A stretch of DNA of 64,000 bases from Trichopria drosophilae (Eukaryota > Arthropoda > Insecta > Hymenoptera > Diapriidae). The translations under genes were made by a program, and so were the position numbers. Shown here in pieces: positions 22,236 through 34,653 of the stretch (position 1 is its first letter; every line of letters starts with the position of its first letter). The stretch covers positions 15,208,001 to 15,272,000 of the forward strand of contig CM059586.1 of the NCBI GenBank assembly GCA_030407085.1, in the 5' to 3' direction. Below the pieces are notes generated by a model. The model saw nothing but the letters and a program-made list of their open reading frames with translations. It did no database searches and was not told where the DNA came from.

Positions 22236-23306
22236 GACTATATGCTAGAGCTGGCGCATCTATTGAATCACTCTAATGGATCTCATTTTTTCGAAAATCT
22301 TAAAACAATCCAACCTTTCCATCTTTAGCATCGTAATAAAACTGGCGGATTTTTCTACCAAAATTTCCATTATTTCTGATCGAGACGACTTTGTGCGTTA
22401 AAAAAAAATCATCTGGAAAATTTAAACTACATCACGAAGACTGTGATTTGCTTGTCTAAACAGTACATCGAATATTTATTTATTATTGAATAATTGTAAG
22501 CATAAAAATTTATTAGATTTGAAATGTTTTATTATTTATTTATTTTTGTTACAAAATCTAATAATATTTTATTTTATTTTTCAATACAATTAGTATAAAT
22601 AATTAAGTAATGTTATTGTTATTAAATTATTATTGTGTTTTACCGTATTTAATTTTCCGAATGTTCAGTTTATTAAAGGTTGTGACCATAATTACATCTC
22701 ATCTAGATTTGTTACAGGTGCAACTAGATTGATCTACTTAAAATTCCGTTTGCTCCAAATTCTGCCGGATTTTTTTACAAACAATTCTTATTTGGTACAT
22801 GCAATTTTTATGAAACGGCAAGTCTACGTTACAACGACAATGACATGCGAGTCCGCGCAAACAAAAAATACATATTCTCTTTTAATTTATTCGTTGTATA
22901 TAAGATTATCGTCTAACTCTAAACTACGAAAGCGCATCTTCTTTAGAGCCGTATTTTATTCACAAAATGCAAAATAGGTTGAGACTATCATAGATAGCAG
23001 TATGTTCAGTATCGAAACGGATCCGGTAACCAAAACAATGAAATTTGTTAGGTGCGACTCAAAACCTATTAATCCATTAACGCACAAAAACTTGGAATGT
23101 TTAGCTCACTTTCGAGCCTTACAACCAAATTGAAAAATGTAAAAGATGAAGATGAAACCCACTGTTGCCCTTTTGGAGTGCGTTCTGTCAATTCCTGAAA
23201 TCAGAACTGCGATTCCGAGCCTTAGGAAAGCAATATGGTGGATTTTATTAGAAAAAAATACTGAAAAATGAAAACGTTTTTTCTTTCATAATTTTTGTTT
23301 AAACCA
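22236..23306. other. AT-rich, no supported gene
   Basis: A 114-codon frame at 22633-22977 begins with TTG, has no splice or poly(A) context and a composition like its surroundings, so I do not call it. No repeat is seen apart from a CCATTAACGCAC word at about 23078 that resembles the terminus of the next element. Confidence 0.45.
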
Positions 23307-23310
23307 TTAA

Positions 23311-24240
23311 CGCCGGGAAGGACACTGCTTCAATTTTAATCAAGTATTTCATATGAAAATTAAAGTCAAAAGAATTAAAATGCATGTCTTGTTATTTTCG
23401 AGATCGGTCATTTCAATGGAATTTTCAAAATTGAGCTATCTTAATTACAAAATTAAATATAACGATTTAAATGTTAAAAAAACGCAAAAAATGGAGTATA
23501 CTTTTTTATAAAACATTTTTTTCTAATAGAAAGAGTATTTGCCTGCACAAAAATTTTTTCGCTAAAGGTGAAAAAAGTAGTTGTAATATTAAAATAAATT
23601 TTTTAAATATTAAAAAACTAACATCATTATCACAAAATGGTCACCGCAGTGAGAATTTTCTTTTTAAATCTTAACAAATGTTTTTTCATGAAAACTGCAA
23701 ACTCTACAAAACATGTTATGAGAAAAAACGTTTCTTAGAATGTGTCAAAGAATATTTTCAATTTTTTCAGAATGTTTTGATACAATTTGTTATTTTTCAA
23801 AAATTAAGAAAATCGAAATTGTGAAAAACGTCATTTAAAAAATCTAAAAAAAAATGAGAGTAATCTTTGACTAATTTTAACATATTTTTGTTCTAAAAAG
23901 ATTTTCTCTAAAGTTTATAGTTATTGAGAAACAAAATTATTAATCATTTCTACAGTTCAAGAATAATAATTTCTTTTTTCGAAAACTACAGACTTTAGAC
24001 AAAATTTCCTTAGAACAAAATTATCTTAGAATTTGTCAAAGAATACCCGACAATTTTTTCAGATTTTTTAAACTTCGTTTTTAAAATTTCTCCAAAAATT
24101 TAAAAAATAAAAATGATATCAATATATTCTGAAAAAATTTGGGCATACTGTTTGATACATTCCACGACATTTTTATTCGTAGAACATTTTTTCTAAAGTT
24201 TATATAGTTTTCATGAAAAAAATTGGGTAACTTTTAATGG
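23311..24240 (+). mobile_element. TTAA-type foldback element, second arm truncated
   Basis: After TTAA at 23307-23310 comes CGCCGGGAAGGACACTGCTTC, close to the CCCAAGGACACTTC terminus of the 7.3 kb copy. Sequence to about 23951 is the reverse complement of 6703-7315. Near 23950-23975 the orientation flips, with GAAAACTACAGACTTTAGAC and TCTTAGAATTTGTCAAAGAAT repeating on the other strand out to about 24240, so this is a foldback whose second arm is short. The short ORF at 23471-23674 is in the arm. Confidence 0.65.
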
Positions 24241-24983
24241 GTTATGTACATAACGGATGGCATTTCTTTCAATCGGTAGATAAAGGTGAATAAAATAGTT
24301 GAAGATTACGTGACATTTTTTCATTTATAGCTTCATATAGTTTACTCTTTTAAAAATGGCGAAAATATGACAATTTAAAAAATACGTGTTTTATCTGGAT
24401 ATTTCTAATATAAAATGACGTTGAATTAATTTTTTTCATTCAAAGTATCAAATTTGTATTTGTTGCGATATTAAACGTTATCTGCCCTTAAAATTACTTT
24501 AGCTCGTCTGGAGTTTTTGAAAGCTTGTATCCAAGCTCATTTCATTATGTTTATTTTACTTTATTTACATTCCAAAAATTGTATTTACGGAGAAATAATT
24601 TAATTGTTTATCTAAATGTTATAATACATAAGCGGTTAAGAAAATACGAATGTTATTGATCAATAAATCAAAGTAATAAAAATCTTTAAGAAAACCAAAC
24701 TTATAACCGTTATTCAAACAGTATACTGTAGTGGCGGTAAATATTGTTCAAAATTATCGTTAAGTAATTTAATTTAATCCCTGCACATATATCAGATTTA
24801 TTATTAACTATTTCCATAACCTCAAATGTTAAATTTTATCATCCAATGATATTTTACAGTTTATACTGTCATTTTTTAACGTTCAACAATCCATTTGGTG
24901 GTTCTTTATAAATTTTTGTATTACTTTCGTAAAATATTATTACGATTTTAACTATACTGTGAGTAACTAAATTTTGTAACAAA

Positions 24984-25162
24984 CACTGAGAAAACTCAGT
25001 GAAGTCCAATACTACTTGTAGTGGTTAAATATAAGCGAACCGCAAAAACAATATTAGATAACCACTACAGAGAATTTTAAATACTATTGCAATAGTATTG
25101 GTAAAATAGTAGTAAATTACAACAACATGTAGTAATAAAATGCTTACGTATTTCTCTCAGTG
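24984..25162. mobile_element. Possible 179-bp MITE with CACTGAG ends
   Basis: Left CACTGAGAAAAC and right TTTCTCTCAGTG are inverted. Just inside, CTACTTGTAGTGG and further TAGT/ACTA words give more dyad character. Another CACTGAGAAAAA follows immediately at 25165. No clear target duplication. Confidence 0.4.
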
Positions 25163-28100
25163 TTCACTGAGAAAAATGTTTGTTTACAGTTAATATAATA
25201 ACTTCATAGTAAAGCTAACAGAATTTAGAAGGTAAGGTACATTATCCTGAAGTTAGCGTAATCTGAGATTCGGTTAAATTTGTTATGTTAATAGTTAAAT
25301 ATTATAATGTTGGGATCCTAACATGACATATTAACGCGTTTACAGTTTCACCGAAACAGAAATAAACAAACATATACACACGCGCAATCATTCGATTTTC
25401 TACGAATTTTTCGAGGCATTGTTGATATGCGCAGTCCAAACTACAAAATTTAATGTACGATTTACTAACAGTTAACGAACGCTCATTGAATGTTAAAATA
25501 TACGAGTTAATATATAATAACATTGCAGGAAAGTGCTGGTATTTTCCTCTCAAAGTCACCAGTCGCTTTTGATTTTACAGTTACTGTTATAACTTTACAG
25601 TTGATGTAAGAGTCTTGAAAATAGCTTACATTAATTATTAGTAAATAATTTCTCTTGGTGTACTTTCTAAAAATTATTCTTTTATTTTTATCGTAACATT
25701 TAAATCGCCATACTTGTTTATAAAAAAAACACCAAATTATTTAAAAAGTAGAAAATAATTTTTGAATTTGGTAAATTTTGTTTACTTTCGTGTTGATGTG
25801 TGGTCATCGGCGGTCAAGTTCATTATAACATTCTCCTAGAAATAGGATTTCTCTTTTTTTACATCATACTCCAACAAAAAAGTAATAAGGAGTTTTAATA
25901 AAAAGAAGCTAATTACATAAAAATTGCGTAGTTCGAAACATTACCCAAAGAAAATGTGAATCCTGTAAGAAATTCCATTCGAAATTCTTTCGAAGACGTA
26001 GGTAGTATCCCTTTCGAAAAAAGATTTCGAAAATAGTGTTTGTGCGAAATTGTCGTGTGGAGAGATGAAGGATAACCGATCTACACGCGTTTGGAACAGT
26101 TTTTCGTAACAAGAGATTGATTTACAAGCAAAACCCTTCTGCTCCAAAATTGCCGGAAGGTCGGTCAGCCTATAACGTCATTTGCATAGAGAGACAAGCA
26201 ATAAGTTAACCCCGAAAACGGTTCAGGGTTCTCTACGAATCAAAAAGGGTTCGTTGCGTCCATGAAAGGTTCCTGCTTCCGGTTTATAGTTTTTGACGCA
26301 CGACAAATGCCCATTCCAGACCCTTACGCTGCCCCCCGCAAGGAAAAGTGTATTTTATACCAGGTTAACCTTAGCCTGTTTGACATTGCCATTGGATATG
26401 GAACATTACAGTGTTGTTGGCCATATATTACGTTAAAATATCCCTTTGACGATTTGAAAAGGTTTCTTTAACAATACACAAGATCTTCCTGGTCGTGCGT
26501 TCGCAAAATTAGTTTTTCACTTGTTCACTTCCTACATTACGATGACCTGCGACTATTCCCAATTCCAATGTCGAACGTTTAACCTGGAACTAACTTTTGA
26601 CTTGAGCAAGGAGTATACGTGACTTTTGAAATCGTAAATGTTACGATTTACTGAACAATTTTTTATTCCGAAAGCATCCCAGTTTGTTTTAATTATTTTA
26701 AAGGTAATCAACAAATCATTTTTGGTACAGAAACATATTTAAGGAAAAATTCTTCTTCAGATTATTACATAACAATAGCAATATTGTGCCTTTACACAAA
26801 ATGCCTTCCTACTGATGTATCTAAAAAATTTCTATACCGGTTTATGATAAGATAAAATGACCTATGTTAAACTACAAATTTAGCTACCCGTCTTCTTAGC
26901 TTTTCGAATGGCTTTTAACTTTCTTTTGTCTTGGACCGTATCCACCGTTTTAAGGGGAATTTTTTTTCGTGGTCAAAAAACATATTATCAGCGACGATAA
27001 ACAATATTTTGAAAATACCATAAAAGATTATAAAAAATATTTCTCATATTATCATTTATAACGGATTAATGATCATGTTCATAATGGTACAAAATTGAAT
27101 GTCTTAAGGTTATCTATATGTTCAATGACAATATAACTTAGCTATTATTTATTAACAATTTATTTTTGTTACTATTCTTTAAATAATTTTTTGTTACTAT
27201 GGAATGCCGGAAATAAAAATATAAATATGAAACGTAAATCTAATCTTCATAAGCTTTCTGTTGCATCTAATTTCATTCCCAATTTTATAAAGCGTTGTGA
27301 TATTTAATTAAAAATTTGGACATGAAATGCGATCGAAAAAGTCATCGATAAACAAGGAATCTTAACAGTAATTTCTTTAAGTAGTCTTACTGCGAATAAA
27401 AGAAGAGATTACTAAAATTTTTTTAAATCTGCATGTTGTGCAAAATTAAGAACATTGCATTTTATCTTTAAACGCAAACATTTAATTTTTTATTTAGTAA
27501 GTCATAATGAATTTATTAAATAAGAAAATTTAGTTATATACAGTAATAAAATATGTTAATAATTAACATTTTTATCATGTATTAACAATATATTATACTA
27601 TTTTTGTATTACCGCATATAATAATAATATCAGTGTAAAAAGTAGTATTTAAATTAAGACTTATATTGATACTTCAATATTAGTCAAATATGACGCACCA
27701 AAATTTAAGTTCAAACAAAATTGAAAGGGTCATATCTTAACTATTTTCACAGCCGGTTTTCAAGAGAATTAGAAATAATTAGTTGAATTTTTTAAAGAAT
27801 TTTTAATTAAAATTTGTTTCTGAATTGTTTTCAAAACTTTTTTGTTCTTTGTAATTTGCATTTTCCCAATTTTTTTAAATATTTGAATTTAAAATATTTT
27901 GCGGTAAAAATATGAAATGAGACATTTTATATATTAACATTAAAATAAATATATAATACCGTAATTTTACCGTTATTTTACATGCATTTTTCCGGTAGTA
28001 AAAATTCTCTTTTTGCTAGAAAATTGAAAATTAAAAAAAAACTGATATAAAATATTGGTTTTTAATATATTCGCCAATATTAATTTGTATTCTAAATATC

Positions 28101-28499
28101 CTATTCAAAAGAGTATCCTCATAATTCGTCAAGAACTTTTGGAATGTTTTTCATTTTTATGGCATACAAGCAGAAAACTATTTGCATTAAAGCATATATA
28201 TATATATACCAGGCCTACCAATCTCTGGTCGAACAAAAGTAGATATCGAGTTATTATTTTATGTTCCTGAGGGTGGTATTTCTAATGGCATAGGTTACAA
28301 TTTTTCAAAATGATTTTTAATAATGGAACACTGGTAAATTAAACAAAAGAAACGTGATTTTCCGATTGAATGGTTTTTTAAAAACATTGTTTCGTTCCCT
28401 TACCATTTTTTATTGGTCCAAAATCTGTCCAAATAGTGCCTAAATTTATTGAAACTGAATTTAAAAAATTGTCTGTTAAAATAAAATGGGGAACGCAAT
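25163..28499. other. AT-rich desert; one 69-codon ORF
   Basis: Only 26150-26480 stands out in composition, with an ATG-initiated plus-strand ORF at 26262-26471 (MKGSCFRFIVFDARQMPIPD onward). It has no recognised motif. An octamer-like ATTTGCAT lies at about 26181. A short (TA) run is at about 28194-28208. I see no other feature. Confidence 0.35.
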
Positions 28500-29140
28500 G
28501 AACTTTTTTCGCTTAGTAATTTTTTTTTTTAAATTGTAAACTTTAGCAAAAATTTTCATGAAACAAGAAATCTTGGAATTGGTCAAAGAATACCCTCAAA
28601 ATTTTTCAGAATGTTCTGATGCGATTGTTGTTTTTTGACAAATTAAGAAAAACGAAATTTTTACAAAAGTCATTTAAAAATTGAAAAAATTTGGGAATAA
28701 CTTTTTAACCCATTTTAGGACATTCTGTGGAATTTTTTTGTACAATGCATAATTCTATATTTAAGAAAACGTCAACATTAATGCGGTTTTATGGATTACG
28801 AATCCTTTTTCATGAAAACTATATAGTGTGTAGTTTTTTTAATGACTTTTTTCAAAATTTCGTTTTCCTGAATTTGTCAAAATAACAACAAACTAAACAC
28901 AAGAGAAAAATTCCTTATAATAAAAATATATTACAATTAGACAACATTTTTTAATATTTTCCATTCTTTCGATTTTTCCAATTTTGAAAAAATAAAAATT
29001 TTAAAAACAAAATTATTACAAATGTGAAGATATTCTTTGACAAATTGTAAGATGTTCTTCTATGGACATTTTCCCCAAAGTTTACAGTTTTCAAGAAAAT
29101 ATGGTTTAATTCTAATAACAAATTTTCGAAAATAAGCAAA
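28500..29140 (+). repeat. Diverged relic of the 6.7/23.3 kb foldback arms
   Basis: The module order AAACAAGAAATCTTGGAATT, GGTCAAAGAATACCCTC, TTTTTCAGAATGTTCTGATG, ATTAAGAAAAACGAAATTT and AAGTCATTTAAAAA matches the interior of the 23311-24240 element. Past about 28900 the same words appear inverted (CAAATTGTAAGATGTTCT, AAAGTTTACAGTTTTCAAG). No terminus is preserved. Confidence 0.55.
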
Positions 29141-29602
29141 AATCATCTACTTCCGAAAATATTCGGTCAATTCCCGTTATAGTTCTGTCGTATTTTGTTA
29201 GGATTCTTTGCAGTACTTGGAATTGTAGTTACATAGTTCCAATTTTCGGAAACCATTTCAGTCATTTTTAAATTTATATTTTTAAAGTTAGGTTACTACC
29301 TTATCATGTCAGTTCTGTAAAACCCATGTAAGGTACAATTATCTAATTTTCCAGCTGTGCTCACGACTTGTAAAAGTTACAGGGTCTTTCTTATGTAGAA
29401 GGGATAAGGGAAAGGGATATATGTGCATATTTACTTGGACTACTGGTATTGTTTGGACATTTATCCACTTCTGTATTGTTCCTATTATTTACTAATGTCC
29501 TAAAAATAAACGTATTTTATGTAATAATTTTGCAAATGATTCTCAATTGTACATACGAGTCTCTAACGTCAGAAGAAAATCTTTGGAAAAAGTTCAACAT
29601 GA

Positions 29603-29756
29603 CTTGAGAATCGAGAAATTATGACAGCGTTTCAGTCCCACTACTGTGAAGTCCGCAAGGTTTGCCATCTGTAAGGATAATAGGGAAATTGATATGGTAC
29701 AACAGGTCGGCATGGACAATTTTTCCATAACATTATTATATAAACCGATATGAACT
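29603..29756 (-). repeat. Dispersed ~150-bp repeat, copy 1, possibly of coding origin
   Basis: This copy shares blocks with 31951-32100 (same orientation) along its whole length: GAGAA..ATTATGACAG, TTTCAGTC, CCGCAAG, TTTGCCATCT, GTCGGCATGG, TTTTCCATAA and TATAAACCGATATGAA. On the minus strand it reads MANLADFTVVGLKRCHNF, in an open frame. Confidence 0.7.
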
Positions 29757-30059
29757 TGATTTGATATCCATATGATTTGCTTATCCATATTCATCCATTA
29801 CGCAGCATTTATATACAAAACTGTTACGTATATATAAAAACATTAATTATCATATATAGATTTTTTTATTGGACGTGTTCAACTTAATATAAACAATTAC
29901 AAAGCTACATAAATAATTCTGTTTTTATCTTGGTATTAAAATTCTCTGGCGATGTATAATATATACATATATATATTTATATATAAATGCTAAAATAGAC
30001 TAAATAAATTATTATATATCACTGAAACAGGCAGTGAGATAAAATTGTGCATATTGAAT

Positions 30060-30330
30060 TTCGTTTACGAAAGTGAATTCTTATCATAAGCTAATCGGAT
30101 CTCTCGGAGTCTGTACAAATCAATTAAATTATAAATGGCAATACAGTAGTCGGGCAAAACGACCACCTGTTGAGGATTCAGGGCGAAAGACAGAAATAAA
30201 GGGTGAAGTGGGCTGCTATCTCGTAAATTCCGCGTACCTCGCCTCACCAAAGCTATACGCAGACTCGTGTGTTTAACTCTGGTTGCTTCTTCCTCGACCC
30301 CCATCAACCGTGGGGCGTCTTGTTTTTATT
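30060..30330. other. GC-richer patch open on both strands
   Basis: ORFs of 67 (plus, 30073-30276) and 80 codons (minus, 30065-30307) overlap each other. Neither has supporting splice or poly(A) signals, so no gene is called. Confidence 0.25.
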
Positions 30331-30587
30331 ATCATTAAATTACAATAGATTTTTGTTGACAATCCTTGAGTATAATATCAGCTATTAAATATTCCTCTGG
30401 CGTAAAACTACTTCATCACTTCAGTAATTTCAGGATTTACCAATTGTGTTGCCAGGATCAACTGGATGAACGCATTTTTATTAATGTCCTATCACAACAC
30501 TATGGAGCACTTATTGCATCACTTTGGTGTTTAGATTTGAAATTTCTCGTGCTAAAAAGCAGTTATAATCACAAACACCAAAGCACA

Positions 30588-30718
30588 CAAAGCTTGCGGA
30601 GTTCATAGTCGTGAGACTGAAACGCTGTCAAAATATTCTCAATTTGATCGTAGGTTCCGCTATAAACCAAAATGAACGTTTCGATAAACCAAAGTTTATC
30701 TCGTCCTGTTATATTTTG
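30588..30718 (+). repeat. Dispersed repeat, copy 2, inverted relative to copies 1 and 3
   Basis: The plus strand here matches the minus strand of the other two copies: AAGCTTGCGGAGTTCATAGT, CTGAAACGCTGTCA, AATATTCTCA, then TCGATAAACC and CCTGTTATATTTT, which corresponds to 31881-31970 of copy 3. The plus strand reads KLAEFIVVRLKRCQNIL. Confidence 0.7.
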
Positions 30719-31339
30719 AAAATAGTAGGAAGTATTTCTGAATCTTCAGTTAATAGTGTTTACTTCGTGATATGCTTCAATGGTATTTAAATCAAAGGCG
30801 AACAGCGCATAGAATTTTATTTTTTAATTCGATTCCAGGACATTTATAGATTATCTCTGTGCAAAAATTTAAAAATCGTTACAGCTGTTTTTGTTCTATA
30901 TTGATTTATTTTTTAAAAAATAAAAATAAACATCGTTCCTCACATTAATAGTAGTATTATGGTTTCTTAAGCAATTCGATGCGCTAATCATAGCAAAAAT
31001 TGTCGCAATATCATTTAGATGTTGAAAAATTGAAAAAAAAATTATAAAAATTTAGATTGTTTGGATTCTTATGATTTATTTTCAAAAACATTGAAAAACT
31101 AGAAAAATGGTTGAAATGGAAGTTATAGATCATCTTCAACTAGATACACATTTAATATTTTATGCACTTTTTGCATAGGCATGACAGAAACTGAGAAAAA
31201 TGACAATTAGATAATTGTTATAGGTGTATTGTAAAATAACCTTAAAAAATCTGTCAGGGTTACCAATAATTTTTATTATATCCATCATATCCTACGTATT
31301 CTGATACGTTGAAATTGAATATCACATAAAAAATCGGCA

Positions 31340-31870
31340 CAAATATGATTTACGTGGTGAAAGACATGAAAAATGCATCAAAATTTTGATTTTTCACCTC
31401 TCTCCTCATTTATTTCATTAAATATTAAAAACTCCGAAAAATGTAATTAATGTAAAATATGTATTATAAGCAAATCTACAACGTTTGTTTGAAACATTTT
31501 TCATCATTTTCAATTTTGTAGAAAGTAAATAACCAAAATTGCGAAAAATCATAATTTTGATAGATTTTTCATGATTTTCAATATGTAGATTAGATTTCCG
31601 CCAATTTACAATGAATGTAATAAAACTGAGAAACAACCTCGATTTTTTTGATAATTTTTTTTAGTTCCTATTATAAGTTCATAAAAAAATTAACTAAATA
31701 AAAAAGGTACAACTTTTATTTGAAACATTTTTCGAATTTTTTAATATTATTGTACATAAACGGAAGCAATTGAAACACTCTTATTTTTAAGGATTTTTAC
31801 GATTTTCACCATGAAAATAGAATTTGCTACAATTTTCACTATAAAATTCGCGAAACTCCGTAATAAATTC
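31340..31870 (+). repeat. Dispersed repeat shared with 62650-63090
   Basis: The order of blocks is the same as at 62.65-63.09 kb: ATTTTTCACC or ATTTTTCATC then CTCCTCATTTATTTCATTAAATAT, AACTCCGAAAA, TAAAATATGTATT, GAAACATTTTTC, AAAATCATAATTTT, ATGTAGATT, then CTTTTATTTGAAAC, TTGTACATA and GATTTTCACSRT. The two copies are in the same orientation and well diverged. Confidence 0.65.
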
Positions 31871-31875
31871 CACTG

Positions 31876-32100
31876 TTGTCAAAATATAACTGGACGAAAT
31901 GAAATTCGGATTATCGAAAATGTTGGTTTAGTTTGCAGTGAAACCTAATACCAAACTGAGAATATTATGACAGGGTTTCAGTCACACTATACTATGAACT
32001 CCGCAAGCTTTGCCATCTATGAGGAATACGAGGAACTTGGTATGGCACAACCGTCGGCATGGTCATCTTTTCCATAAATATTATATAAACCGATATGAAA
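31876..32100 (+). repeat. Dispersed repeat, copy 3
   Basis: It matches 29603-29756 directly from about 31951, and the reverse complement of 30588-30718 from 31876. On the minus strand the conserved peptide frame is broken by a TAG (KLAEFIV-stop). Together with the inverted copy 2 it may mark the ends of a foldback of about 1.4 kb. Confidence 0.65.
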
Positions 32101-32601
32101 CTTCCTGAGAATTTTCAATATATCTTTTTAATAGAAATTATTCACTATTTTTTTTGTTTTTTTTTTTATGTTATCCTTGTTGACTATTATTCCCGCTAAA
32201 TTACCTCAATACAAAACTAGACTTGACGGTAACCAAAGTACTCTAGTAAAACTAATATCATGCTCAATTTTTTGGACAACATTAATTTGTAACATTTTAA
32301 AATATTTTTTTTTTACTGGAATAAGCATCGATAAATGCCTGAAAGTCTAAAATATTGCGTCCACAAGGTATCAACTTTTAACTCCCCATATATACGTCTT
32401 AGACAGTCAAGATGACGACCCAAGAATGGGGGTTAGAAGAACATTTTTCATTTACAAATACAAAACGTAGTCTTTGAATTCTTTAAAAGAGTGTGAATCT
32501 GATACTTGGTAGTTATTTGAGGTTGCTGATTACGAATCTTAAGTCAGGTTTTTGAAATGAAAAATTATAGATCTATGATTTATGATAATTTATGAATTCT
32601 T

Positions 32602-32698
32602 CTTGTCGCAAGCGGAATCCTCTTGCTGCAAGTGGGGATCAAGAAGATTATTTCAAGTGGATTTTTACTTACCGCAGGTGGTTTCTGCTTGCGACAAG
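32602..32698. repeat. 97-bp inverted repeat with CTTGTCGCAAGC arms
   Basis: CTTGTCGCAAGC at 32602-32613 and GCTTGCGACAAG at 32687-32698 are exact complements. Between them a loosely repeated unit of about 20-24 bp recurs (CTTGCTGCAAGTGGGG, then CTTACCGCAGGTGG). It is much richer in GC than its flanks. Confidence 0.6.
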
Positions 32699-33477
32699 AG
32701 CGAGGGCTTGAGAAGACTATTTCAAAAGTGCACAATACTGCTTAAAGTGGAATATTTCTAATCTAACGTACAGTACACATTTACTTATAATAATATTATG
32801 TAATATCTAGTAAATATTATTATAAGTATTAAAAATAGTACAAGTTCTAACCCTTTGCAATATTTTCAGATTCATTATTAGCGACCTTACCAAATACAGA
32901 GTAACACGTTTCAAATAAATTTCGTATGATTTTTAAAAATAACTTCCTTAAACGGTATTTATTTATTATTTTTCAACACAGCTCGGTAGCAGGTAACGCC
33001 GCTTGGAAAGTATTAATAATGCTACTAGTGCTTTCTACATAAATAAAAATACTAAATGAAAAATAAATTTTAAGGTAATTTTTTTCAATCAAGCTAATAT
33101 TACTACAGAGTACAAACATTTGTTAAATGTAATAAACCATATTCGCAGTGCAAATAAATGTTGTCCATAGAGATTTGATTAAGTACAAATAACGTTCTTA
33201 AAAATTGGTGTTGTCTGTTGAAATAAATAATTACTAATATATAACAATATTTGTTATTAATAAACTTTATCGTAATTAATAACTAGGAAACACTAAACTA
33301 AGATGAACTACGTACAACACTAAAAATATCGAATGAATTAACAGTTTGTAGCTGTTTGAAACTAGGAATTACTTATACTAGTGTAATTACGGTGTGGATC
33401 GATACTCTTATACATCGACACGAATTCTCAATATCCCACAAGGCATTATAGACACAGTTCCAGAGGCTCATCACGGA

Positions 33478-33620
33478 AAGCATGCCCATCCATTTAAATT
33501 TGGCTCAAGATATCTCTTCAACAAATCACGACTAAGAGAACAAAATGCTGCTTCAATTCAACTTACCTGATGAGAACTTCAAACTCGATCATTGCTGTTT
33601 TCCAAGTTACTAACTAATAA
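33478..33620 (-). other. Possible exon pair with a very short intron
   Basis: On the minus strand LVTWKTAMIEFEVLI is followed by a perfect donor CATCAG|GTAAGTTG at about 33573. Only 35 bp later an acceptor TTGTTCTCTTAG leads in phase to RDLLKRYLEPNLNGWACFP-stop near 33478. Each piece looks coding, but 35 bp is shorter than functional insect introns usually are. It may be a decayed gene with a deletion in its intron, or chance. Unrecognised. Confidence 0.25.
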
Positions 33621-33726
33621 TTGTATACCATTTTCTAGAGTGATGTATAGAATATTGACATTTAATGTTAATATTTTCATTAAAAATTATTAATTATTTA
33701 TATCAAGTACTAGTAATTGATTTCTC

Positions 33727-33804
33727 TGTTAGAAAATACGACTAGTTTCTGGCCATTTTTACTGTAAGTAATGGAGACCAGAAACTGGTTTCTTTTTCTA
33801 CCAG
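33727..33804. repeat. Stand-alone ~78-bp hairpin
   Basis: The left arm CTGTTAGAAAATACGACTAG continues TTTCTGGCC. The right arm, read on the minus strand, is CTGGTAGAAAAAGAAACCAG then TTTCTGGTC. The loop has a further CCAT..ATGG pairing around ACTGTAAGT. It could be a tiny foldback element or an RNA precursor-like hairpin. Confidence 0.55.
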
Positions 33805-34391
33805 GGTTATCTCAATTCATGTGCTAAATATATACTCTATAATTAAACTGGTGTCTTTATCGTATAATCCATATAATTTCCATCTATTTTCAGTTAAGAA
33901 TTATTCTTCACATGGACGATTTCAACAGCCTAAGGACACATTACATTTCCAATATGTTTCAGTAGGTAATGTATAATACGTGACTTCTCTTCTAGAGAAG
34001 TTTTCTAAAAACCCTCTAAATCTAAACACTTTCTGTTATACTTGATTTATTATATATAAACTTCATTACTTTTGGACCAAATTTGATATTCACTCCTAAA
34101 TAAATAACAAAAATGATGAAAAAATCGACACTAAATTTCATCGAAAAAATTTTCAATTTAAAAAAAAAAAAAACTAATTAATTTTGAACAACATTTCATT
34201 GTCAAAACCCAATTATTTTATTTTAGTTTCGAAAAAAAATCTTAATTACTCAAACTTATTTCTAATTAGCTTTAACTTAAAATATAACGTTTTTATCATT
34301 TATTTAAATAAACCTCTCCTTCATGGTCATCACCTTAAAATATTGAAATTTAAGAAGGAAAAAAGAATTTTTTAATTAACAAACGGTTTAA

Positions 34392-34653
34392 CCCCTCGAG
34401 TTGTCCTATACTGGAACTTACTTTTTCGCGCACTGGACTGCAACATGTCCCGCCCATTTTGCTAACACGTGATCTGAAGCCCGGCTATATCTATGTAGAT
34501 ACACATTTTGTACCAGGGATTTAATTTCACGAGTAGTAGTAGTGCTCCTGAAATCATTGGTGGAGGGGAGAAAATTACGCCCCACACGGTCAGTGAGAGG
34601 GGGGGGGGGGCAGTGGAATAGAGAACCAGTGAGGGAGGGATCAACTCAAGGGG
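34392..34653. mobile_element. Possible small TTAA-type element, 262 bp
   Basis: TTAA at 34388-34391 is followed by CCCCTCGAGTTG, and the far end CAACTCAAGGGG is its near-complement. The right-hand flank is TTGC, not TTAA, so the duplication has mutated or the call is wrong. The interior holds a run of 12 G at 34599-34610. Confidence 0.45.

Noticed and set aside
22633..22977. 114-codon plus-strand ORF
   Set aside because: It begins with TTG, has flank-like composition and lacks splice, poly(A) or motif support.
28195..28210. TA microsatellite as a feature of interest
   Set aside because: Too short (about seven TA units) to be notable in such AT-rich DNA.
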